A stretch of DNA of 64,000 nucleotides, from assembly GCA_963922205.1 (NCBI GenBank), contig CAWUHX010000114.1, positions 1-64,000 of the forward strand. Reading direction: 5' to 3'. Positions 36,344-46,751 of the stretch are shown piece by piece. Position numbers and translations under genes: made by a program. Source of the DNA: Romanomermis culicivorax. Taxonomy: Eukaryota; Nematoda; Enoplea; Mermithida; Mermithidae. Below the pieces are notes generated by a model. The model ran no database searches, had not been told where the DNA came from, and saw only the letters and a list, made by a program, of their open reading frames with translations. Each line of letters starts with the position of its first letter. The stretch's first letter is position 1.

Positions 36344-39300
36344 ATGGCGTCAACGCCAGATCGACCGACGACCAATAATTCTCCAATAATCGGTATATTA
36401 GCTGTTATGGCCGATAATCGGAAAAACGGTAAATATTGTCTACCAGCTTCTTACGTCAAAAATGTGGAATCGTCCGGTGCTCGAGTGGTGCCAATTTTTC
36501 CCGAACGGGGCCTCGACTATTATAAGTAATATTTTACTACAGTCTGTTTTTAGAATGCTCCTGAATTGAAAAATGACAAAAATCATTAATATCGTCCATC
36601 AAAGCTTTCTTCTGTAGGATTTTTCACTCAAAAAGTTTTCAAATGTTAGCGGAGTATGCTCATAGATTTTCAGTGCAGTTTAGCAGAAAAACGTAAAAGT
36701 ATAAAATAGTACTAGCTTTCCACTTTTATTATTTTGAAGCATTTTATGAAAAACTAACATAAGTTATCCCCTAATTTTCGAATGATTTTATAAAAAATGT
36801 AAAATTCAAAGTTGGTTTCAGAACTATTTTGCTGAAGAATTTTTTTTTTAGGAAAATGAATTTTTAAATTTTTTTTCGTACTCAAAGCTGTTCTCCATCT
36901 TTTTTACTCCGAATTGATACCGGTAAGCTGCATAATTTGTGATGCAGAATCCCATTACTGTTTTTTGAAATAAAATTCTAGGTACGGAGAAAACTCGATG
37001 CGTATTTTTTGTCAAAGTCGTATTTTACCAGATACAATGCTTAAACATAAGTATAATTTACATTATCCGATAGAGGGTATTGTGCGTTGATTCGAAACCG
37101 TGTAGGTCGTAAGGTGTCGTTCTTCAAAAAATTGTTGTTCTTCTACTTTTGCTTTCATCGAAATTCCGAGTTGAATTTTGTGCCGTGAGAAAGATTCAGA
37201 TCATTCGGAATTCTGTTAACTCCAGTCAAGAAACGAATTTGTCTTCTTTAGTGAATCTTCGTGGCGTTTTGATTCATAATTTGACGCTTTATGGACATTT
37301 TTATCAATTTTCGGCTTTTTTATAATCTTGCAAAAGAGTGAGAAAAATCGAAGCAAGACAATTTTGACATTGAGTGGAAACAACAAAAATCAAATATCTC
37401 TAGCTTTTTAATGTTTCTAGTAGTATTGATTCTTTAAGGATGATGTTTAAACGGTTGAACGGTCTTCTGATTCCCGGCGGTAGTGGTAATCCCTTGGAAT
37501 ATCAAAAGCCCGTAACTGATACCGTCCGGTTGTTCTTGCGATGGTCGATGGAAGCTTACGACAATAGTGAAAATGTAAGTCGATTTGAAAAAATGCAATC
37601 CAGTCTAATAAACAACCCTAATTTATCTCGGAGTAATCGTTTTCTATAACATGTTTCGAAAATTGCAGGACAGAAGTTTGATTGAAAAAAAGGTTTCAGA
37701 TTTGTTTTATTTGAAACTTTTTTGCAAAAATTTGAATTTTTCGAGTTGATCAAAAATCTCAAATTATTCTTGCTTCAAAATGATTAAATTTTACTTTCTA
37801 AATCATTTGATCCCATAAAATCTCAGCCTGAATATTGGCCCGTTTGGGGAACGTGTCTGGGCTTCGAAATTCTCGCCGTTTTGTCCGCCGGTAGAAATTG
37901 CCTCAGCGATTGCAATTGTATCCCAGGCAGCTACCCTGCGACACCTGCGAAAGATTTCGACGATAGTCGACTTGTGCGCTCCTTGCCCGAAGACTTGAGG
38001 CAGGTATGCATATGTTGTTTTACCTCTTTTCGAAAAAGCTGGAAAAATTCACTGGCTGCATCTGGATAATTTTTTTAGGGCAACTAGAATCATGAAATCA
38101 AACAGAAGCTCTGTTTAGAAATCATAGAAAATTTCTGCGCTCCTCAGATTGAACTCTATATGAAATCAAGATCCGACCTGGTATGGGAAATCTGACCCGA
38201 TGTGCTACATAGAAAAAGATCTCACTTTAATTTGATTCTGTCATTGTTCTTGCAAACGACACTAATTTTTCTAGGAGTGAGAAAGGGTTCTAGGACAATT
38301 CGCCCCCACAATTCGCCCCTGAGCAAAGTTCGCACCCGGACAATTCGCCCCTGGTACTATACATACCTGGTTTTAGATTTAAAAGCAACTCCATAATATG
38401 TTATGTAATATATCTCCAGATTTTCTTTTTCTAGCTTCATTTCTTGTAACTTTTTATCGGGATCTATGAAGAGCAATGAAAATTATGACAAAGTATTACA
38501 ATTATTCGACGTGTGACTCTATTGTGTTCTTCACTATCTTTTTCGTGACAACTTTCCGGTGTACCAAAAACAAAAAAGAATAAAAATAGAAAAAACAGAA
38601 GAAAAATATAAAGGGAAAAAATCAGAAAAGAAGAATGAGTAAAAAGTAATCAAAAAAATATAAAAGAAGAAACTAAACAAGAAAGATGGAAGACAAAAAA
38701 GAGGAATACAAGAAAAAATTAAACGAAAAAAAGGAACAAAAAACATAAAAAAACAAATGCAGATCGAAGAACATACATGACTCGCAATCCTGCCTATGAT
38801 ATCCGTGTTAAAATTATCTCCCAGGTATTCACGCCATCAGACTAAAATTTGGCATGGTTTCTGTGGAATAGGACACCATCATTACAAATTTGAAAAAATA
38901 TGAATTTGTAAATTTCCAGTGTTGAGATTTTTCACAAATTTTTGGTCGAAATTGATTATTTTCAGTCAGATTAACTTTAGCTGCAAGCTTTCATTTTTAA
39001 CTCGGCCACACATTTTGTTTCGAGAGGAAAAACAACCGGCCACTTAAATTCTAGAGATCTACTGCTCAAACGCCTGTATTGCTGACTGTACGAGTAAAAA
39101 ATGCTTATACTGACTTAGTACTAACCGCACCAGTAAAAAATCTTACATTCAAAGAAAATTTAGAAAAAAATGATTTGTGGACCTTTATTTGGAACATTGC
39201 TGTAAATCTTTTTCTTCTTGTACATAATACTTGCACTCTGCATGCAGAATTCATAAATAAACATGCTATTTCGGCTGGGAAAAATCTCTAGGTATTGTGA

Positions 39301-41779
39301 ATGGATGTGTAGAAATGCTATTCCATAACTGCTAACAACTTGGTGGAATTATTTTTAAATCTGAATTTTTCAAATTAAAAAGCAGTGAATTGGGGGCCAA
39401 TTACTGAGTGAGAATTGTGGTTGGGGCGAATTGTGTTGGGGGCGAATTGCCAGGGACGAAGTGCTGGGGGCAAATTACTGGGGGCGAATTGTCCGTATCC
39501 CGTGAAAAAGATCCATTCAAGGCTGACCTATATCTATCTAGGTTGATTAGGGACGTAAAATCCCTACGGATTCAATGGATCGCTAAACACGTATTTGATC
39601 TTAGACGCATCATATTTTCAACTCAGAACGGTGCTTGAATAAAAAAATTTCACATTACTGAGCAAAAACATAGTTCCTCACGAGCATTGTACAGATATTA
39701 GATTCAGTTTCGTGACGATGACAGAATTTTTTCATGATGATGACATGAGTTTTTAATTGGCCGCTCTGTTTTGGTAGGGAAGAGCGATTCAGAGCGTATT
39801 TTGTTCGAAATTGGGTTCTACATTACCGAAGAATGTAGATAACTGTATCCCCTTATGAAGGCGTGATTGATACATAAAAATTCCTTTTGCGTCAGGGAAA
39901 GTCTATGGGCTTCAAATGAAACATCGTTCTGCTATCTTTATTTTTATATTCACAGCGATCTTTGAAGCGAAGCTGCCTTGTTTTGAACTTTTGTCATAAT
40001 AGAGTTTGTCTGAAAATTATGATTATCTGTGTATTAAAACATAAAGGTGGACTTGCCTGAAAGCCAATTCCTTTTTTTATCTGATAAATTTCTTCAAATT
40101 TTATTGAATTGTATTCTAGAGAAAAATTCTGTAATCAAAGATGACTTATTTCTATACTTTCGCTTTTTCACCTTAGAATTTCGAAATGAAGGCCAATTTT
40201 TCATAGGCACTGGCTCGTTTAAAATGAATCGTTTATCTTTTCTAAGACTCGTGCCTTTATTAATTTGACAGATGATGCTTCCTGTTGCCAGGTCACGAGT
40301 TTCCCAGAATGTAGTCAAACTTCCGAATTTCAAGAATGTTAAAAACAGTAAAGCCACATATAATAGCAGAGCTTTCGAAGACTAAATACTGCAATGGATA
40401 AACTTGACTGCTAGAATAGTAAAATTTCAAGCGCCAAGTTGGCGCTTTACGCTTCTCCAGGACTCTTGTATTTCAAGTACATGCAAACAATAACGCAAAA
40501 AATAATTATAACGAAATAGTCTTCGGGCATCCTGTTTCATTTTCAATATTATTAATTTCAATCCTTATAACCCGATTCGGTCAGCGTTTGATGAACTCCA
40601 AATATTTGAAAAATCGTTTTTTCTGAAAACGGCATCTTTGAAGTCTTTACGTATAGGTTAGATGCGGGTTGAAGGTTTGGCTAAGGTATTTGAACGTAAG
40701 ATTGACACATTGGATAACTATAGCTTAGTTTAAAATCGGAGTTCAAGACAAAAATTTCGTAGTGAAGGCATACCTGTAAGACCTCCGACCAGTTGGGGGG
40801 GGGGGTCGAAAAAAAGTTGAAATTTTTCAGAAAAAAGGCCAAAAAACATACACTTTTTTGCAAATTTTTTTAATTTTTTCCAAACTGGGGGGGGGGAGGT
40901 TGGGTGATGTTGGGTACATGGTTGGCCGAGTTACCAAGTACAGGTATGAGTGAAGGTAGAAATCATGAATGACAATCGATTGATGGAACATTATAATCAC
41001 TATGTGTAGAAAATGATTCATTGGTGCCGTATTCGACAATATTCTGAGGACGTATTACAGAATATGATAAAGAATACGAACCAAAAAAATCATTGACGAA
41101 AATACTACTACAATAGGGTGAGGGGAGAGGGACCTCTCTTTTGCAAAAGGTTGCTTGAAATCGTTATTTATCCATAGTGAAGGGCGCAGGGAAAAAAGAA
41201 ACATCGGATTAGCCTTTGGAGCGCTTTTTGGGAAACAATGCAAAGCGGATTACTTTCTGATCAATACTCGCAAAATAACAGGATTTTGGGATTCTCTTAG
41301 TTTTCTGCTTTGCTTCTCGGAGCTGAAGCAAAATTATCTACCAAAGAATCCAATTTTTTCAATTCCAGGCCATCACCGAAGATTTTATAAGCCCACATTT
41401 ACACGCTTATTGTTTAACCGTCCGGGATTTTTTCGAACACGGTATAGAAAAACAGTACAAATTATTAGCCACGAAAACGGACTCCCAGAATTTAGAATAC
41501 GCCGTAATAATCGAAGCCCGTAAATACCCGATCTACGGTCTAATGAGCCACCAGGAAAAAGCCGTTTATCAATGGGACGAACGGCGAAATTTCGACCATT
41601 CGCCGAAGGCCGTGCGTTTGGCTCAAGCTTTTATGAACTTTTTCGTCGACGAATGCCGTAAAAATGGACGTTGTTTCGAAAACGAAGACGTCGATCCCAA
41701 AAAATATTTGATACAAAATTTTCGACCCAAGTCCATACCGCATTCTAAATTTTACGATGAAATTTATTATTTTGATTGA
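36344..41779 (+). CDS. GGH: Gamma-glutamyl hydrolase, 4 exons
   Basis: The enzyme removes gamma-linked glutamates from folate polyglutamates, usually in lysosomes or after secretion (peptidase family C26, class I glutaminase-like fold). Exons 36344-36525, 37439-37574, 37827-38003 and 41369-41779 join in phase to 301 residues (human 318). Seen: SPIIGILAVM start of the fold, KYCLPASYVKNVESSGARVV (~31-50), NGLLIPGG (~70), nucleophile Cys116 in WGTCLGFE, catalytic His226 in GLMSHQEKA, and the end EIYYFD. The Cys-His spacing of 110 equals human Cys110-His220; the residue after the His is Gln, not the usual Pro. From this ATG there is no signal peptide. The frame stays open upstream to an acceptor-like AG at 36,285-36,286 and encodes a hydrophobic stretch, so an upstream first exon may exist. 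Intron 3 (3.4 kb) holds two mobile elements. Stop is TGA. Confidence 0.93.
38293..39494. mobile_element. Foldback element F with GGGGCGAATTG arrays
   Basis: The left array (38,293-38,352) has three ACAATTCGCCCC units plus one diverged unit; the right array (39,390-39,494) has the inverted units GGGGGCGAATTGT and variants. Unit length is 15-16 bp as in A and B. Outer ends are GGACAATTCGCCCC and its inverse. The body includes a purine-rich stretch (38,560-38,760) like those of A and B. It lies in gamma-glutamyl hydrolase intron 3. No target duplication was identified. Confidence 0.75.
40429..40447. other. Perfect 19-bp palindrome in GGH intron 3
   Basis: AAGCGCCAAGTTGGCGCTT, an isolated inverted repeat with GC-rich arms in AT-rich intron. 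It resembles the GGCGC hairpins of the hAT-like elements, but no element ends are visible around it. Confidence 0.6.
40769..40948. mobile_element. Short hAT-like element, family D copy 2
   Basis: A 180-bp element with inverted ends CATACCTGTA / TACAGGTATG and perfect 8-bp duplications AGTGAAGG (40,761-40,768 and 40,949-40,956). The sequence is close to copy 1 (GACCTCCGACCAGTTGGGG shared). It sits in gamma-glutamyl hydrolase intron 3. Confidence 0.92.
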
Positions 41780-42537
41780 ACTCTTTCGCGTCGATGCCCG
41801 ATCATTTCGAAGTTTTATTGTACGTTATATTATTTTTGATGACTCTAAAAACTTGGACTTGCCCAAAATTTTAGAATTTCTCATTCTCAACTCGATCTTA
41901 TGGTAAAGACAAAGATTGTTGATTTTCTCTTTTCAGTAAACATTCAAAAGAAGCACTTTTTGTGAAACTGGTAAATTTCCGATGATATCTATTTCAATTT
42001 AGAAATTTTGATTCCATTACATACGATTCCTGGAATGTTTAAATGCCACTTTTTCATCAACCGTAAATCGTTGTGCCAAATTTGTTGCCGGTATTCATAA
42101 TTGTTATTTATATTTTATGTTTGTTTGTAAAGGTTCTGTTTTTTATAAAATGTCTGTAAAACAAATTCGACAATAATTATCGCGATTGTCGACATAGTTT
42201 GCACAAGGCTCTTATCACATAACTTTTAACTCCAAAAACAAGTTGGTTATGCGCATAAATTTTGACTCCTATAGTCTGTTTTTCTTAAACCGCTTCCAAA
42301 TAAAGAATCGGCAAAATAAGTACTATTATTTTCAGAAGCCGCACGTCCTATTGAACCGAAAACTTGTGACAACATTCAGAATTCTTTGAGTAAAAAATTC
42401 TACACTATGTAACATACCTGCTAACGCAGTACTGTAAATATATAGCATGCTGTATGTGATAGTCATTTATTAAAAATATTATTTCATTTTCATAATTTAT
42501 CGTCTCAAGGGTGTCTGTAAAATTACGTGAAGTACTT
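41780..42537. other. GGH 3' flank, nothing else recognised
   Basis: AT-rich sequence downstream of the gamma-glutamyl hydrolase stop. It should contain the 3' UTR, but I could not pick one poly(A) signal with confidence. No other gene is seen. Confidence 0.4.
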
Positions 42538-43251
42538 TATTTTGATCCGTTCACACCCCGGTAGCCCAATTAAGATGCCCCAATTAATTTGCACAAACGG
42601 CAGCTGGTCCCCTAGAACCTACACTAACCCACACATTCCATGGCTACCGTAATCCCCCGTAAAAATCGTAAACAACACCTGCACACAGTAAAATAAGTAA
42701 AAGCCTCGCCAGACAGTAGTCTCAAGTGCAACAGTAGCGACGGTCCCACAAAACATGTGTACACAGAGAAACAGATACAGGAAGCATGCACAGAAGCACA
42801 GAGGTGTGGCTAAGCCCACCGTAGGAAGCAAGCAAGACACGAAAAGCATGCCGTACTAGAAAAGCATTGAAGGGCGTGATGAAATAAGCAAGAATAGTAA
42901 AGCAGGAAGCAACGATTGGCGGAAGAAGATGGACAGAAGCACGACCTCCCGCGAGGCCCAGGGAGTGGCCAAAAACGTCGTATTTAAAGAGAAGCAAAGC
43001 ATGATTTTATTATTGTTGTAATTCTCTGTTTTTCGACCCCTGCGCCCATTTCATTTGCAAGCGTTTTTGTATTGCGAGTGAGCAGTCTTTTATTTGGAAG
43101 CAGTTGAGCCGTTGTTGTACCTCACCGCGTTCCCCCTTTGTTGTTGTGGACGTCTCAAAGCAGCCGTCGATTATTATTACCCATGTCCCCCCGTATTACT
43201 CATTCCCGCGCCCCTTTTTGTCCGCCGTAACATCCATAATTGGATAAAGTA
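42538..43251. mobile_element. Candidate hAT-like element, 714 bp
   Basis: The ends TATTTTGATCC and, inverted, TACTTTATCCA pair with a one-base gap, and both flanks are AAGTACTT (42,530-42,537 and 43,252-43,259). The flanking 8-mer is itself palindromic, which weakens the evidence. The interior is GC-richer than the neighbours and has no recognised protein; the minus-strand frames are unsupported. Confidence 0.5.
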
Positions 43252-43462
43252 AAGTACTTCTCAAAACGGGTCGTTACTACTATAAAATTCACGTATAAGA
43301 TTTTTAAATCACGCATATTCGTGTAAGTTTTCATTTAAGAAAAAAAACAGACTATATGTGACATATAGTCTAGCGGAAAATCGTAAAAATATGAAACAAG
43401 GAATTCTAAAAAACACTTTTTTTGAGACATTATTTGTTGAGATAGATTTCATTTCATGCGTG

Positions 43463-44887
43463 TGTCACATTAACTGAAATTGGGAGCCATGTCACATTAA
43501 GTAGATTGGTGATCAGTCACATTGATGGGAAAACCCATACCATATCCCATAGGTAATATGGTCATGACACGGTAGGTGACATGCTGTGACCCCGTGGGGT
43601 GGCTCCATTAATGGGTTTCAGTTCGGGAACCCAACCCAGCTGGTACTACCACAGGTAAACCTATGGTGTACCTCGGCCTTGTCCTAGGGTCAATGCTGTA
43701 GAATAATGGACAATGTGGCCGGGTCGAGGGTGCCAATCTCTAATCCTCATTCACCGGAATGGGGGACGGTGCCATTCGAGGAATGGCGTACTGTAGGGGA
43801 CCCGATTGTTAACCTAAATCCCCTTATTGGCCCTGACCTCAAGGGTCTGAGGGCTTTCTTAACTGAGGGTCCTTCCGGGGGAAAACTAGCTTAGGGGAGA
43901 CTCCCACAAATATACCCTCAACAACAATAACCCCTGAGAAGACTTACGACACCTCCTCTCAAATTACTCGGCGCTGGGCGACGGGTTGGGGGTCAAATGG
44001 GGTCCTACAGACGGCGATGTACGGGAACGGGAATCTGGGTGATTCGGCGTGGGGTTCGGCGGCTGCTGATTGGCAGGCGGCGATAACGGACATTTCCTTG
44101 GCGAGGGGCGACGGGGTTCTACAATAGACGGCGACAGGGACGGGTTCCTACGGTCGGGTTACTGTAGGCGATGTGTGTATGTAGACCGGGGCGAAAATAT
44201 GTAAATTTATTCGACGTACAGCAAGGCGCAGTTGACAACAATAAAATATAATAAAATTGACGACGGCAAACGCGACGTAAGGCTAAACGATGAAAAACCA
44301 GTTAGGCCCAATAATGAGTGACAAAAAGACAAAACATGCCCTTTTAAAGGGCTCCATAAACTACAGTATGCCTTGGGCGGAGTTAACACTCCCCCAAGCT
44401 AACTTCTGCAGCGGAAATCGTTGCAGAAGATGCCTATGATCACATAGACATTTTCCAGTTCACAACGTTAAGCATTGGGGCGAGTTTTCACTCTCCATGC
44501 TTAACATAGGAACGTCACTAGTGAGAATTTCCAACTAGTCGTTTCACATTGCGAAAGGTCGCTAGTTTTTCACTGATAAGAAGTGCACGTTGTGCTCTAA
44601 TTACAGCGATGAGCTCGGAGAGCTTATCTCTAACGGAAATTCTTGACTAGCGGGCACATACCGTAGTCTACGTGTATAACAAAATAATAATTCGAAACGG
44701 AAATAAAATGTGCGCGAAAGCAACAGAAATAAACATAAAAAGTACACAAATAAATTGCATGTAAAAAGTATAAAAACGAAACTTAAAATTGATGTAAATT
44801 ACTGTAACACAAAACATAACGAAAAACATAATGGAAAATTGTGATGTGAATCACGTGACGTTCGACGAAATCTGTCGGCACGTGACA
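43463..44887 (-). repeat. 3' LTR of the gypsy-type element
   Basis: 1,425 bp, direct repeat of 58,377-59,791, with terminal inverted hexamers TGTCAC / GTGACA. No coding frame in it is convincing. No clean polypurine tract was recognised immediately outside it. Confidence 0.93.
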
Positions 44888-45349
44888 CGGCAGTCCTTCA
44901 AAAAAGGGCGTCCTCGTCCTTGTGCATGTCTGTGAGGGTCAAACGTTCAGGTGATGGCGACGGCGAGCGGTCGATGGTCCAGCGGTTTTTCAGTGCGTTC
45001 TGGTTTGTGAAATTGTGTCAATGTTGCGTGGAGTTGCTGACGTCCATTGGAGATGCGTGAAGTTGCTGACGTCCTTTGATCCCTTCGGTGAAGTTGCCAA
45101 TTGTCGGTTGATTTGTGAAATCTGAAACGAGACTAAAAGAAAAATTTTAGAGGCGAGGTATAGGCTATCCCGCGGATGCACCTGCAATGCGAAGCAATAC
45201 CCTAGTTTTGGATGCATTGATCGCTGCTCATTCTCTTCTTTACACTGCTATTCCAGCATGGAACAGGAGTGGGTATCCTGTGAGGGGCATGGCGGTCCTT
45301 CGAAAAAGGATGACCCCGTCCGTAAGTAAAGAAGAGAAGAGCTACTTGA
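44888..45349. other. Non-coding tail between integrase and 3' LTR
   Basis: About 460 bp with no supported ORF. It would hold the polypurine tract, but only mixed-purine stretches are visible. Confidence 0.5.
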
Positions 45350-46683
45350 TTACGGGTCGGAGACCTCTGCATCAAGATGTGGGTCAACGAGATCTTGTGT
45401 AAAATCTCTGTTTGTTGATGGAATCAACAAAGGTGCCGTCTCGATGACCTGTGAAGTGGAAGATATCTCCTCTTCCTCTGTAGGCTGAGCAGGTGACACG
45501 TAGCGTCTAAGCTGATTGACATGCACAGTATCTTTTTGATCAGTCTCAAGTCAAATAGTGACATTGGGATATGCCACATTTGTGACAAAGTAGGGTCCAT
45601 CATAAATGGGCAATAGTTTGGGCGTTAGACCACGTTTTCCGGTGGTGCGCAGTTTGAGCACCTGATCCCCAACTTTGTAAGAGACATCTCGTGCCATGCG
45701 ATCGTAAGACCCTGCATAAGCCGCCTGTGATCTCTCAATTCTGCTCTGGATCAAGGTCAAGGCATTGGTAAAATGCTGTTTGACCTCCATATCATAAGTA
45801 GAAACATCAATGATATGGGCGGGAGGGTTGAATGAGAGCGCTGCATCAACAGGTAGCATGGGTGTACGACCATACATGAGCTCAAAGGATGAATACCCTG
45901 TGGACTCATTCATGCTAATGTTGACAGCGAACACAGAGTACGGCAGGTGTTCATCCCAATCAGTATGACCTTGGTGGACATACATACATAACCGTGTAGC
46001 TAGCATTTGATTAGCTCTTTCCACTTCTCCATTTGTCATGGGATGATAAGCGGTGGAGTGGATTTTCTTAGTTGAACAAATGGCAGTGATTTCAGTCATC
46101 AGTTTGGATGTGAAATCAGTACCACGATCAGACTGAAGAATCTGCGGTGCCCCATGTCTGCAGACGATTTGTGTAACAAAGAGTCGAGCTATGGTTTGTG
46201 CAGTGATGTCCAGAGTAGCAAAAGCTTCGACCCATTTAGTAAAGTAGTCTATAAAGACTACAATAAATCGGTTTCCATTTTCACTAGTAGTCATTGGTCC
46301 CATACAGTCGACACCAACTCGGTGAAACGGACCCGTAATGGAGATCGGTTTCAGAGTTGCACGGGTCTATTGTCTTGCAGGTTTATTCCATTGGCAAAGG
46401 TCACACCGCTGACAAAAGGACTTGACGTCCGTACTGAGGGAAGGCCAGTGGTACCGACGGGCGATGAGCCTCACAGAACAATTTGCACCAAAGTGTCCAG
46501 CAAGAATGTCGTTGTGGTGAGCCTCAATAATGGTAGTTACCATTGATCGAGGGACAACAATCTTAATGGACTCGCCTGTCCACTTCTGAAGGATGTTATC
46601 CAACAGGTGGTAGCCATTAACATCATTCTGATCACCGTAGGGTTTTAGTGACCTAAGAATGGAGGCTAGTTCCGGATCCTGAA
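45350..46683 (-). pseudogene. Integrase region, broken by stops
   Basis: The minus strand encodes an HHCC zinc-binding domain (His pair and two CxxC cysteines, about 46,540-46,390), then the catalytic core with the first Asp in FIDYFTKW, the second in QSDRGTDF and the Glu in NGEVER, then a C-terminal region ending at TAA 45,352-45,350. Two in-frame stops interrupt it: TAG at 46,369-46,367 between zinc finger and core, and TGA at 45,553-45,551 near the C-terminus, beyond which the frame still encodes a typical integrase tail. It is also out of frame with RT because of the 68-bp duplication. Function would be insertion of element DNA; this copy cannot make an intact protein. Confidence 0.9.
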
Positions 46684-46751
46684 ATTAACATCATTCTGAT
46701 CACCGTAGGGTTTTAGTGACCTAAGAATGGAGGCTAGTTCGGGATTCTGAA
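46616..46751. repeat. 68-bp tandem duplication at RNase H-integrase junction
   Basis: Bases 46,616-46,683 are repeated at 46,684-46,751 with two mismatches. As 68 is not a multiple of three, the duplication shifts the frame, ending the RT ORF at 46,666 and leaving integrase in another frame. Reading through either copy gives the same peptide, which shows it is a secondary duplication of coding DNA. Confidence 0.93.

Noticed and set aside
43706..44389. Short ORFs inside the LTRs
   Set aside because: Also present in the other LTR only because the LTRs are duplicates; no domain and no start context.
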